A stretch of DNA of 64,000 nucleotides from Owenia fusiformis (GCA_903813345.2 CAIIXF020000001.1:46703885-46767884), one strand, 5' to 3'; shown: positions 1-11,900, counted from the first letter of the stretch. Translations and numbers: made by a program. The notes: generated by a model not told the origin, from the letters alone.

Positions 1-960
1 TCCCATGAAATGGTTATCCTGAAAATGAGTAGACAAGACTTTACCAACACAATTTTAATTGATCCGTCACACAGTTAACTAGAAAACATGTAAACAAGAC
101 TTTACAGACAAGATTTTAGGATGGAAAATCCAAAATGGCTGCCTTGACATTTGCCCAGAATGTCAAAAAACTAATCTGTTCCTAGATTTTCATACTAAGA
201 ATCATCCCTGAAAATATGACATTGATGTACCAAATGGTTCACCTGAAAACGCGTAGACAAGACTTTACAGACAAGATTTTAGGACAGAAAATCCAAAATG
301 GCTGCCATGACATTTACACAGAATGCCAAAAAACCAATCAGGTGTAGATTTTCACACTAAGAATCATCCCTGAAAATTTGAAATTGATCTACCAAACGAT
401 TCACCTAAAAACGCGTAGACAAGACTTTACAGGCAAGATTTTAAGACGGAAAATCCAAAATGGCTGCCTTGACATTTATCCAGAATGCCAAAAAACTAAT
501 CAGATCTAGTTTTCATACTAAGAATCATCCCTAAAAATTTGAAATTGATCTACAGAACGGTTCACCTGGAAATGCATAGACAAGACTTACAGACAAGATT
601 TTAGGACAGAAAATCCAAAATGGCTGCCTTGACATTTGCTCAGAATGCCAAAAAACTAATCAGTTCTACATTTTCATACTAAGAATCATCTCTGAAAATT
701 TGAAATTGATCTACCAAACGGTTCACCTGCAAACGCGTAGACAAGACTTTACAGACAAGATTTTAGGACGGAAAATCCAAAATGGCTGCCTTGACATTTA
801 CCCAGAATGCCAAAAAACAAATCAGATCTAGATTTTTATACTAAGAATCATCCCTGAAAATTTGAAATTGATCCACCAAACGGTTCACCTGAAAACACGT
901 AGACAAGACTTCACAGACAAGATTTTAGGACGGAAAAATCCAAAATGGCCGACAATAAAA
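1..960. repeat. tandem array of ~162 bp units
   Basis: About six imperfect copies of a ~162 bp unit run head to tail from the window edge. A landmark (AAAATGGCTGCC) recurs near 137, 300, 462, 622 and 784, with a degenerate copy (AAAATGGCCGAC) near 944, so spacing is 160-163 bp. Each unit also carries the phrases GTAGACAAGACTTTACAGAC and CTAAGAATCATCCCTGAAAA. No reading frame is conserved. The array continues left of the window. Confidence 0.9.
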
Positions 961-1140
961 AAGTGATTATGTGTTTTTGCTGATTTCTTCTTACAAAATT
1001 ATCACATATTACTACTGTTAACAATAACATAGGCTTTTACAACAAAGTAGATCTGAAATTATTTATAAAGCTACTAAAAAGTTAAAGTATGAAAACTCAA
1101 AAACACCATTCAATATGATACAAAGTATTATCGTGCGCTA

Positions 1141-1515
1141 ACTTTTCTTAAGACATTCAAAATGGCTGACATGACTGAGCTAACAGGTCCAAAACCTAAT
1201 CAGATCTAGAATGAAGTGAGCTGAACAAGATGTTAAAGTTTTAAAAGCAACTGTGAAGCCGTTTTTCTTAAAGTTTGCAGACAAGGATTTTAGCATTTGA
1301 CTTCAAAATGGCCGACAGGAAGTAGGTATCGAGTTAAAATTTTTTCATCCACATCTGTATGCACTCATAAGTTATCCCTGAAAATTTGAAGGTGATATCT
1401 GTAGCGGTTTTGGAGAAAACTCCCGGACGTACGGACAGACGGACGGACGGACGTACGGACGGACAGACGGACGCGCCTAGGCCGACAATATGGCCCCACA
1501 CTATGTGGTGGGGAC
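1141..1515. repeat. divergent repeat unit plus GGAC minisatellite
   Basis: This holds a diverged relative of the upstream unit (AAAATGGCTGAC near 1160, AAAATGGCCGAC near 1306). It ends in a GGAC-based simple repeat at 1424-1475 (GGACGGACGTACGGACAGAC type) and then a GGCCCCACACTATGTGGTGGGG hairpin region. It looks like the end of a longer dispersed element. The short frames across it are repeat-encoded and not genes. Confidence 0.7.
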
Positions 1516-1776
1516 ATAACAAAAAGTACACATCATACTTCAGACCGGGAACCCGAAAGTGTGTTTAATAAGTTTTAATCCAATTAGGTTTTTCTTAATA
1601 AGTTAATCTAATTAGTTTTTCTTAATAAGTTAATCTAATTAGTTTATCTAATAATCAGCTAAGGTTGCTTCTTTCCTTCAGCTGTTGAAAAATTTAAATG
1701 CCCTGGATAAATATTCTTAAGATCATTTAATACAAGTTCATCACTTATTTCACTTATTTCTTAGCCAGAAGTTAGG

Positions 1777-4486
1777 ATGAAGTTCAAACAAATATTGATC
1801 ATTACTGCAGGTATGATCACACTGTCATATTGTCAACCCACGACATCCGCAATATCATCCCATGGCAATGGGGCATGCAGCAGAGCACCACCAATAATGC
1901 CACGGGTCTGCAATGATTTGATGACAAACATGCAAGAAAAGATGCAGCAGAATGACGATTCAATGAAACAAAAAGATGAAGAGATCAAAAGTGCATTCAA
2001 ACTTTTGGATGCTAAGGTATTACAAATTTTAAAAGGAAAATATTTTTGAGACTTTTGAGATTCCAACTAGTCTATCAAATGAGATCCATAATTTGTTTGT
2101 TGTCTTGCACATGCTTGCATCCAACTTCTCTCTATATCACATAATGATGTTTATTCTTTGAACAGATCAATATGATGAAGAATAATTATACAAGAATAGT
2201 TGGAGAGAAAGGTGACATGGGACCAAGAGGACAGAAGGGAGACAATGGTATACCTGGGGTGAATGGAACTAAAGGTGACATGGGACAGAAAGGAGATCAA
2301 GGTACAGCTGGAGTGAATGGAACTAAAGGTGACATGGGACAAAAAGGAGACATGGGACAGAAAGGAGACATGGGACAGAAAGGAGACCTTGGAATAACTG
2401 GTGTGAAAGGAGATAAAGGTGACATGGGACAGAAAGGAGATCATGGTACAGCTGGTATGAATGGAACTAAAGGTGACATGGGACAGAAAGGAGATCATGG
2501 TACAGCTGGTATGAATGGAACTAAAGGTGACATGGGACAGAAAGGAGACAATGGTATACCTGTTGATAGAAATATTGGCTATTTTTTGCCTAGTCTTACA
2601 GGTAAGATATAGAGTCATACATTTGAAACTAAATTTGAAATTAACATTTTTTCCACAAAAGATAATAAAGCGCCTTTAATGTATTGCTATTAATATACTG
2701 CCATTTACATCGCTATAAATGTATTGCTTTAATATATTGCTTATTGTATTGTTATGAATGTATTTCTTTAATATATTGCTTATTGTATTGTTATGAATGT
2801 ATTGCTTTAATATATTGCTTATTGTACTGTTATGAATGTATTGCTTTAATATATTGCTTATTGTATTGTTATGAATGTATTGCTTTAATATATTGCTTAT
2901 TGTATTGTTATGAATATATTGCTTAACACATATCCTTTAGCAAATCAAACGTTCATTTGTGACGCTGCTCACCATTTAGTATAAAAGGCACGACACAGGT
3001 TGAAGTCACTGTGTGAAGACCTCTGCACGTTTATGTAGCCATAATAGTATAGATCGTCACACATTTATAAAAGGGAGAATTTTACTTTGACAAATTAGTT
3101 TCACATTTTATGGGTGAAGTTTCAGGATCTTTTATTTGTGTTTAATAGGAAAAACTGACATCCAGATTTTGCCATCATGTATTAGCACACATCAAGATCT
3201 TATTATTTTGGTTGATGTACATGCATTCTTTGGATAATTCACTCTCTCAATGTTTACAGAATCATAGTAGAAGGATTATTTTATCTTCAAGGCAATTTCA
3301 ATAAACTGGAATTTACAAAACTCCCTTAATTTCTTAAAAATGGACTGATCTAGTAGATATATTGTTTTTATACAGGAGGCTTATTGTAACCCTTTAGGGG
3401 AGGCATCAAAAGATCAATGTCTGATAGAAAACTAAATAAATCTAGTTTGGGGGGGAGGGGGTCAAAGCTATTTCAGTTTGCTATCCGACAAATTTCAACA
3501 TTTGAATTTTTGGGAATTTCGACTCAAAATGCCTTGGAATGGTTTAAAAATAAAGACTTTACCAGATGCCTTCTTCACAAATATGCATGCAACATCGAAT
3601 GTTATGCCTATTGTTGTTGGCACATGTTTTAAGAATCATGAACAAGTTATAGTTCCACCCCCATAAAAGTCCAAATTGAGTCGCAAAAACATGTGAAAGT
3701 CCGCGATCAACTTTCATTGTATTTAGTTTTGAGGGGGAGGGGGGGGGGGGGGGTCCAACTCAAAACTAGATTTATTTAGTTTCCTATCAGACATTGAACT
3801 TTTGATGCCTCCCCTTAGTGCATTGGTTTTTTGTATTGCTTTAAATGTACTCATACTGCTAATACCATTTCTAAATACTGAAGTTATCCCTCTGATTTCT
3901 AGGCTGTGGAGGTACCTTTATGGCACCATTAGGTAATGTGACAAGTCCACTATACCCTAGGTCTTACGCTGATGGCAGACACTGTGAATGGACCATCACT
4001 GTTCCATTGGGAAACATTGTAAGGGTAAAGTTTCATGATTTTGAACTGGAGAATTGTGGTGACTGTGGATGTGACTATCTGGCTATTTATAATGGAGCGA
4101 GCACTGATGCAACACGTCTACTTGGGAAGTACTGTGGGACAGTGAGTTTTTTATTTACCATATTAACCCGTTTAGGAAAAAATTCTTTCACTATTCTGAG
4201 CACTTTCAAGTGATTTGGGGCCAAAGTCAAATGTAAGCCCGCTGGAATTTTTTCAAAAATGAGCCCACCTTGACAAAAGCTGGCTATGGGTCTGTCAGGT
4301 AAAAATAATCAGCTCATAAAACATGTAAAACACATGTTTCCACCAATTAAAAATTCTCAGAATCCATCATCATATTTGTAGGCAATGCCACCCGATTTTC
4401 GATCTACAGGAAGCCAGATACGTCTTGTTTTCCGCACTGATGGTTCTGTCACAAGAAAAGGATTCAGACTGAGTTTCTCAAGTTAA
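1777..4486 (+). CDS. secreted collagen-like protein with C-terminal CUB domain
   Basis: Four exons: 1777-2016, 2166-2601, 3903-4141, 4382-4486. They join in one frame to 339 aa with GT/AG borders. Residues 1-19 form a hydrophobic signal peptide ending near SYCQ. A short Cys-containing and coiled segment (EKMQQNDDSMKQKDEEIKSA) follows, then about 110 residues of Gly-X-Y repeats built on the reiterated peptide GTKGDMGQKGD, then a CUB domain of about 110 residues starting at CGGTF with CEW, CGDCGCDYLAIYNG and KYCGT. CUB domains bind protein or carbohydrate ligands. The layout (coil, collagen stalk, recognition domain) resembles secreted trimeric defence collagens or matrix proteins; that role is inferred. 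The collagen exon is itself an internal tandem repeat, so copy number may vary. A possible AATAAA poly(A) signal is at 4626-4631. No close named orthologue is recognised. Confidence 0.85.
2690..2935. repeat. ~40 bp minisatellite
   Basis: About six tandem copies of a 39-41 bp AT-rich unit (core TATGAATGTATTGCTTTAAT) lie in the second intron of the collagen/CUB gene. The 80 aa frame across it is an artefact of the repeat. Confidence 0.85.
3397..3814. mobile_element. MITE with ~52 bp terminal inverted repeats
   Basis: The two ends are inverted copies of each other over about 52 bp, beginning GGGGAGGCATCAAAAG on the left and ending CTTTTGATGCCTCCCC on the right. G-rich runs lie inside, including a long poly-G at about 3732-3752. 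The 418 bp element sits in the intron before the CUB exon of the collagen/CUB gene. No clean target-site duplication was identified. Confidence 0.8.
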
Positions 4487-4882
4487 CACCTAATAATGTT
4501 AACATATGATCCTCAAGGACTAATGGCATTTCATTGGTGAACACAATGCCAGTTACTAGACATATTTGTGTTGATCTAGAGAATGTGATTTGTTTGATTT
4601 ATTAAGAGACATAAGTTGTGCCTTAAATAAATAACCCTGAACAAAATGACTTCATGCTTTTAAAACCCAGCATTGCAGATAGATTGCTCTTATATCTAAA
4701 GATTTTTGGCATTTTAACACTCACTACAAAATGTCAAAATCCAAGTGGCGCTGAACTGAACACGGCACAATTTTGAACTTTGGGAAAACTTTTTTGGTTT
4801 ATAATTGACTTTTAAATCAAACAACTGCAATATTACAAAGGAAAAACAACTAAATCCTGTCATTTTATTTTTTAATTTCATC

Positions 4883-5187
4883 AAAGGAGGATTGGCTCCC
4901 AGAGTACAACATCGATATTCTGTCCCATATATGGACATGTCGTGATACAAAATTTGAATTCAAACAGCCGCCATTTTGTTCGCTTCAACATTTGAATCGT
5001 GAATTTTGGTCTTATTTCCTCACGAAAAATTCCAAAACTCACAAGAAATGATCTAGATATTGGTTCAAATCTTTTGAACTGTTTATTTTGAATTTATAGT
5101 CGGTTATAATTTCAGAAAATAATCACATTTCAATGTTTTCATTGTTCGAAAATATTTAGTTTTGATCCTGGGAGCCAATCCTCCTTT
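4883..5187. mobile_element. MITE, 8-9 bp TSD, GGAGGATTGG termini
   Basis: A 305 bp element with inverted ends AAAGGAGGATTGGCTCCCAG / CTGGGAGCCAATCCTCCTTT. It is flanked by the direct repeat ATTTCATC (4875-4882 and 5188-5195). The ends match a second element at 45385-45752. The duplication length fits a Mutator-like or hAT-like origin (inference). It lies just downstream of the collagen/CUB gene. It has no coding capacity. Confidence 0.85.
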
Positions 5188-5486
5188 ATTTCATCAAAAT
5201 ATTATTTAATTTATACAGCCTTGAAAGTGAGAGCCATCTATTTGTTATTTCTGATGCTAATATGTTGACTAGTTAAGAAAGATCACAGCCCAAGTGATAT
5301 GATTTGAAAATATTTATAAAAAAACATAATTCCTTCAGAAAGATAACCCCTAGCTATTATTTACATGAAATCAGTAACAGTTCAAACACCAAGAACACAG
5401 TGATATGTGGAAATATGATTTTATATGAAGAACTAATTTTTGCTAACAGTTTTAAATGTGCAAGGAAAACCTTAAAATGTATAGTT

Positions 5487-5775
5487 TGAAAATATGTTTT
5501 TATCATTCATTTACTATTTGTTATGACTTAAAAAGTTATTTTAAAGAAAAAAAAAATTTGAAAAAAAGTTGTCAGCTTTTCATTTCTCAAATATTCAAAT
5601 TTCCCGCCATTCTTTAATAAAAGTTGAAATCTTTTAATCACTAAATATTCCACTATACAGTGTACAACTGGAAAACATGATCTTTTTAACACCAATTCAA
5701 AGTTTGAACAAAGGATAACACTATTTCAATAATAAAATGTCATATCTAATGTGCCACTTCTATGTTTTAGCACAA
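5487..5775. repeat. dispersed repeat, second copy at 41570-41875
   Basis: The segment shares long stretches with 41570-41875, including TTTCCCGCC, ATCTTTTTAACACCAAT, CTATTTCAATAATAAAATG and the final TGTTTTAGCA. The copy here abuts the ZSWIM exon; the other is in a CSTF1 intron. Confidence 0.75.
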
Positions 5776-5896
5776 ACAAACCTCTAATGAAACACAATTC
5801 AGTACAAAACACTTACCAACTTGTCAGAACTTTTATACAAAATACAAAACACTTCTTAACTTGCCAGACCTTTTATACAAAATACAAAATACTTAC

Positions 5897-8722
5897 CAAC
5901 TTGCCAGACCTCTTTAATAGCACTATCATAGAGAAGGTCCAGTCCCTGGTCCCAGTCATTGTACTTATTAGTCAGGTTTGCAAACACTTGTACTTTCTTC
6001 TCATCATCAGGGAATGCCCAGAATGCAACCTAAAACAAGCAACAAGAATGAAGTCAATTTGATCATAAGAGTCGCAGAGTGTATCATACAGCACTAAGGG
6101 AGTAACCTAGAATATGCAATGATAAAATACAAAGTCACGTAGTATATCACAACTGCACAAAGGGAGGGATTGCTTGGGTGAAATAAAAATGTGAGACATT
6201 TAACCATATGCTGGCCCTAAGCTGCCATGCAATGCTTTACCCAGAATAGCATAGATGTTTACTACTTTTTTGTGGGGAATAGCTCCCTGTTCATAATTAC
6301 GGAAATTTTGTAAGGTTATAGCATATTGTACGACTGATTGTGAAGTAAATGTCTACTTAAATAAAGACACATTGGAAAAATCACAACCCTACCTTTTTCA
6401 GGAGTGCCTCATCTAGAGGAGGCTGATAGGCTTCTAATGTTTCGCATGGAAAGTTCTGCCCTGCAACTCTTGCAGCAATGTCTAGTAGTGAACGTGGATT
6501 CTTAGTAAGTCTTGCTTCCAAACTGTCTGTTTCATCGAGTGATGGAGCTGAAATGGTGATTGTGTAATATAATCTTTTGTCCTTCGATTGCTTACATTTT
6601 AGGTTTGACTGACTCAAAAAAAAATAAAAAAGAATTGTCACTTTGATGATAGCAGGCCCATAGCAAGGGCGACCTACCCCCTCCCCCATAGTCAAAATTA
6701 TTCTCAAAATCATGCAGTTATTCAACATTCTGAGCACTTTTCAAGTGATTTTTGTCTACGTAAGTTGTCAAACCTGAATCCCCCCTGGAATTTCTTAAGA
6801 AAAAAGGGAACCTTCCCCTTGGAATATCTTGGCTATGGGCCTGTGACAGTATTTATAATGTATCTTATCTTATTTGATATATTTGTCTCAGGGGTTTCAC
6901 TCCAATATACCTCTTAATACCTACATGTATGTGCAGCGCCAAAAACATGGGGGGTTCACTAGCTGTATATAAACCTTGATGGGGTTCCTCAGCGCACATG
7001 GGGTACCTTTTTTTGACATTTGGTATGGCAATGGACACAAATTTTAGGATCTGGTATGAGAATGCCCCCCAAAATTATTACTTTTGAGGTATGGGAATGG
7101 TCGGATTTTTCCACTCTCTGGTATGAGAATGGTCGTGTAAAATATGTTACTTTACACTTGTGGTGTGGCATTTGTCTAGTAGCTACACATATTCTTAATT
7201 TGAGGTTGTTTTGTATTGTAATCCTCAAAGATCTCCCTTCTTTTGGGGCCTTTTAGTTTGAATTTAGCTTTTCTCTTGTGTGGTATGGCATTGGTCCTAG
7301 ATCCTATATTTGGACATTTGGTATGGCATTCAATGGTCTTATATTTGGACATTTGGTACATGGCTTTTGAGCGTTCTTTTGGTTGGTATGAAAGTAAATA
7401 TAAGTTAATGTAAGAACTTTAAAGGGAAAATATAAAAAAGGTAAAATTTTTCCATGTTTTTTCGTCTCAGACTGGCCAGTTTCCATAGTTTATGCCCAAA
7501 GCCCAAATTGGGCATGCTGCACATACCTATACTCTAATAATAAAAACCTTGGTGTCCGACGATCAAAAAATCCATTTATTCTCTCATTTGGCCTTATTCT
7601 TAAGTTTGCCCTCCATATATAATAGGTTTGGCCAATGCCTTATCTAGCGCCACCTACCTTTTGTCAGTTCATCATGCAAATCATTTTTCCCCCGCATGCG
7701 TCTCAAATTCCAACATGGAAGAGATTTTAAGAAAATGACGTAATTTAGAACAGAATGGTTTCCCCGAAATGGGAGGAGATTCCTTGAATTTTGTCAAGAG
7801 TTTGAACTTCTATGAACTCTGACGTCATTTAGACAGAGGGCAAGAGAAGACTTTCTGAAGAGCATTTGGATCCAATTTCGAGTATCACTATTACTGACTA
7901 TGGAATGGACACGCATTAAAAAATGATTTTTTGACTGTCGGACAGGAAGGGTTTTAGAGTATAACTACCTACTATGAGTGAACCCCCCCCCCTAGACTAT
8001 ATCCTATTTAGTCTGATTTATATTCAGACTATAAGGCACCTATGTTAAAGTTTGGTAATTATAGATATTTGTTTACATAGGAAGTGCTATTCAAAATGGC
8101 CGATTGGGTAAAATTAATTTGCAATTTGTTACTTCAACTAGCTTTATTTCCACTTGACAATACGTTGTGTTACTTTTTATTGCATTTAATTGTACCTTAC
8201 TATTTAATTGAAATTTTGTTATGTTTATTTTATTATAAAAATGGTTCCTCTAATTGATAATTTTGTGCAAAAAATTTCACTGCAATTTCCACAGGAAAGT
8301 AGTACATCATAACAGACTGACTTCTAGTCAGTCTGTTGGATACATACTACCCCCCCCCCCAGGGAAATTTGTACACACCAGCAATATTACTCAAAAGTGA
8401 AGGACCTGTGCAAAGAGATATATATCTTTTAATTTAGGCAATAAATTGCTATGTTACAATTTAGCCCAAGAACCTTTACTTTTAAAGTGCTGTTTTGACA
8501 ATAGCCTAGCCTAACCCCTTCCTTTATACAACAGAAAGTGAATAATTTTGGTGAAGATTGCTTATTTTGATCTACATAATATGCAGAATCTCAATGAGAC
8601 CGCATGGTGTTCAATCGATTCTAGAAATTATTACCTGCATGTACACTATTCCTATCTATGATTTTGAGAATGAATCCATCGTGTCTACGACGTTTCCTCG
8701 GAGGAAAATAATCGGCCATCAT
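5897..8722 (-). CDS. ZSWIM4/5/6-like zinc finger SWIM protein, 5' part only
   Basis: Three 5' exons on the minus strand: 8722-8635, 6547-6393 and 6029-5897. Phases agree (1, 0, 1) and donors are CAG|GTAATA, AAG|GTAGGG and TTG|GTAAGT. The first 125 residues begin MMADYFPPRKRRRHDGF, a basic nuclear-type start, followed by SLLDIAARVAGQNF, YQPPLDEALLKKVAFWAFP and LLYDSAIKEVWQVG. This order (helical SLLD segment, FWxFP motif, segment leading into the SWIM domain) is that of ZSWIM4/5/6 and ZSWIM8, which act as or resemble Cullin-RING substrate receptors. The SWIM finger itself and all later exons are not in the window, so they must lie beyond the left edge, leaving an intron of more than 5.9 kb that contains the collagen/CUB gene on the other strand. 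The start is the first of two adjacent ATGs. Subfamily assignment is tentative. Confidence 0.8.
6640..6850. repeat. dispersed repeat with CCCCCTGGCTACGG-type ends
   Basis: A diverged repeat in ZSWIM intron 1. It contains a landmark of the type GAGCACTTTTCAAGTGATTTT followed by CCCCCTGGAATTTC. Related pieces occur at about 4150-4300, 24190-24330 and 42895-43100 (the last in the opposite orientation and the most complete). It looks like a degraded MITE family; no intact duplication was found. Confidence 0.6.
6949..7992. mobile_element. MITE with GGGGGTTCACT ends, interrupted by a second MITE
   Basis: The left end GGGGGGTTCACT and right end GTGAACCCCC are inverted. The left 550 bp match 61992-62482, which is a shorter, uninterrupted copy (shared phrases GACATTTGGTATGGCAATGG and CGGATTTTTCCACT). 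The extra length here is largely a second element inserted at 7528-7963. Frames in this region are repeat-derived. Confidence 0.75.
7528..7963. mobile_element. MITE with TATACTCTAA termini nested in another MITE
   Basis: Imperfect inverted ends of about 40 bp. The left starts TATACTCTAATAA and carries GTCCGACGATCAAAAAATC; the right carries GATTTTTTGACTGTCGGAC and ends TTTTAGAGTATA. A TA at each edge is compatible with a Tc1/mariner-type TA duplication, which is inferred from the edge dinucleotides only. Confidence 0.75.
7993..8349. mobile_element. MITE, TAGACTATATCC family, copy 1
   Basis: It shares most of its length with 39811-40176 (for example TTGTTTACATAGGAAGTGC and GCATTTAATTGTACCTTACTA). 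Ends are inverted: TAGACTATATCC left, GGATACATACTA right. A third, truncated start is at 63567-63594. It lies directly upstream of the ZSWIM start. Confidence 0.8.
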
Positions 8723-8975
8723 TGAAATATTTTTTCTTTTTGGACAAGAATTTAGAATGATGAAAGCTATACCCTCATTTATCATAAGGTGTGTAACTTA
8801 TGCCATGAAAATTTCCGTTTTTATATACTGTATGATATCAATAATAATTACAAGTAGTAAAAAGGAAATGAAGAAGTTGGTATGTTCCATGAATTGATTG
8901 ATAATGTTGAGTCCTTTTACTTAGGAAATCTCGCAGTGCATCTTCAAATTAGAGGAGCGAAATTTTGTAAAAAAA
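8723..8975. promoter_or_regulatory. putative bidirectional promoter, ZSWIM / WDR70
   Basis: The two start codons (ZSWIM at 8722 reading left, WDR70 at 8976 reading right) are 253 bp apart, and both are supported by phase-matched downstream exons. The interval must hold both 5' UTRs and the core promoters. No canonical TATA pair or CpG-rich block stands out. The role is inferred from gene arrangement. Confidence 0.6.
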
Positions 8976-11900
8976 ATGGATAACAAAAATTCGGGTAAGA
9001 AAATAGGCAAAATTACAGTGCTTGTGATTATATACCAGCATTAAATAAATAACGCTGTATCAATATACCACAAATCTTGCTACTTGATAATTTTTGATGT
9101 AACCAGAGCGAGGATACAGTTCGAAAGTACATTATGTAACCTATTATCGCCCACATAAGAATGAAAAGAATTTTATTTATTTTTATTCTTAGCCATAGGA
9201 CTTCAATGTGACTTCCTTTTTCTTTATCTTATTATAATATTCGAATTAAAACAATGTTGCACTTGGTCAATTCCTACAGTCCACTTACTATGTAGATTGA
9301 CAATCAATTGTAATTTACATAAATATCTCCCTATGCATCGCTTTGGAAGGGACAAATTTTCATTGGCACGTCCAAAGAGTCGATTACTCTGAACGTTTCT
9401 CAGCTTCTGATCTTCCATCAGCTCTCAAGCATAGTTATATGATCCAATCTATTCAATAATGAGAACGATAATCGGAGATTCAAAGTAACATTATTTATAT
9501 TTTCTCGATATTCAATGGTGTCTGAGCAATTTCTGTGATATCAGTGACGTCACTAGAATTGGAACGGCATTTTCAACTTCAGATTTCTTTGGATTTGGGG
9601 ATTATAATAGTTCAAAAAGCTTTGTCATATACATGTATCTTAATTACATACATACCTATCGTTTGTGCAAATGAAACTCTACATAAGTGTTTAATAGAGT
9701 CCCAGTGCGGCATTGAAAATAGCACCCCTGTGTAATCCAATGGGAAAGAACCCGGATGTACACGAAGTTGTATCATACATAAGAGCTCTTCAAACGGGAG
9801 GTAGCTAAACTGAACTAAATTAAACGTTATCGCATATTGGTATATTGGCACAATTCTTGTAATTGCAATTCTGCATGTATTTTATAGGTGACACTGATGA
9901 AAATAAAGATGACATTTCGAATGTCATGGGATTTGGATCATTTGGAGGTACATTTTGCAAACAATACTTTTTAACCAATAAGGACAACCATTCTCATCTA
10001 TGATGATACATTTAAATTCTTTGTATCATATTCTATAACAAGAACTTTGATTTACATAGTTATTTGCCCAATTTCCCAGAATTTTCTGAAAAAAGATTGT
10101 ACGAAATCCACATTTGACGTAATGTTAAAAAATCTGTGGAAGTTCTTTTAGAAATACATGTACATCAAGAAATTGTAGTATGAATTGTCAGTTTCCTGAA
10201 TAGTTTTCTAGCTCGAACAAAATGACTACACTGTCATCTATTTATAATAGCAAGCCCTCTCCTTTATATCATATATCATGTTCCTTTTTCTTAAAGGTGG
10301 TAAGAAAGCCAAACAGTTTGATTTCATGGCAATGTTTGAACAGACACGACAGACTGCAATGGACAGAAGTCAAAAAGTGCTAGAAGATAGAGTAAAAGAT
10401 ACAAAAATTGATGACCGACCTCATAGCTCTGGTAACACTATAAAAGGTCCACAGCCACTAAAAAATAAACAGACTGATTCAGAATCAGGTATTGAAAATT
10501 CTTTGCATTGTTTTTTTGTTAATTAAATTGATATTTAATTCAATTAAGTTACTTGACTTTCAGTTCATATAAAATGTCCATGTGCCTGTTTTGGGTCAGA
10601 ACTGTCGTAACTTACGGTTTGATCACACGTCATTGTTCATCAAAAACGAACCCCTGGGTCATAAACTTGAAAAATAGTATTAGTAAATAAATTTAGTAGA
10701 TGATTTTCTTCTACCGTTTTTTTTAGTTTAATAATTTTATTATTCAAAATGTGTTCATTGAAATTAATTACATAACATCTATGGGAAATCTACCTGACCG
10801 AGAAACTGAATTTGTGGGAGTAGATTTCAAATATAATATCCCTTCACTAAATTTTGAATATGTAATTACATCATGGGCTTTCAATTAAAAGCCCATGATT
10901 ACATGTATTTAAATGAAGATAATATTTCTACTCCATTCAGTCTATTAATCTTACATTAATAATCAGCTAAGTAATTACTTTTATTGAAGAGGATGATGAT
11001 GACGATGATGTCATAGGTCCACCGATACCAGGCTCAATGAAAACATCAGCAGAGCAAGATGAAGATGAAGTCATTGGACCTCCTATCCCTACAGCAACTG
11101 CTGCAAATGATGATGATGATGAAGATGAGCCTGAAGAAGAAGAAGAGGTTAAAGTTATAGACTTGATTCATACACAGAAATATTGTTATTGTCCTCAGTT
11201 GAAATACTTGATTCTGATTGGTCAATTTTAGTCAATTTATTTTCGCGTTATAGGGATCAGACATCACATCAAGACATGGGTTTGGTTTACAATGTCAGGA
11301 TGTAATTAACAATGAACCTGTACTCTATATATGATGTCTTAAGATGTTGATGTCTAAATTCTTGAGAAGTGATAAAAGAAGTGTATTTTTTTCAATTTCA
11401 TTGTTTGATAACCATAAAAATCAAAGGTATATCTTGAAATAAAGTCAGAAGTGTTGGATCTTTTAAAAAATAGGCCTGATATGGAATGATAAGAGCAAAA
11501 ACTAATTGTATCAAATGGCAATGGCCTGAGAAACACTTTTAGCACAGACACTTTTGATATGGATCCCTCTTCTCTAAGTTATCATACTGATCTCATATGT
11601 CCTATGATTATTTGATTTTTCAGGTACCATGGAACAAAATACCAAGCAGTCATGAAATTGAATTAAGACATGGAAGTAAAACAGTGTCTGCACTTACGCT
11701 AGATCCATCTGGGGCTCGCTTGGTGACTGGAGGTTACGATTATGATATGAAATTTTGGGATTTCGCAGGAATGGATTCTTCATTGAGGTCATTTAGGAAC
11801 CTCCGACCATGTCAAAGGTTTTCAAATTTCTGTTCTTAGATAATCATATCCCAAGTTTCCCTAGTTAATTTTGGTGCTAATTGTATTGTCATTACATCTA

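Noticed and set aside
2151-2618. 155 aa antisense frame with FLSHVTF repeats.
   Set aside because: It is the mirror of the collagen repeat exon on the other strand.
9224-9418. Minus-strand frame starting MEDQKLRNVQ with a GTAAGT donor at 9288, in phase with the ZSWIM exon at 6547.
   Set aside because: The exon at 8635-8722 also fits in phase, encodes a basic start typical of the family and lies between; 9289-9418 would fall inside WDR70 intron 1. Kept only as a possible alternative first exon.
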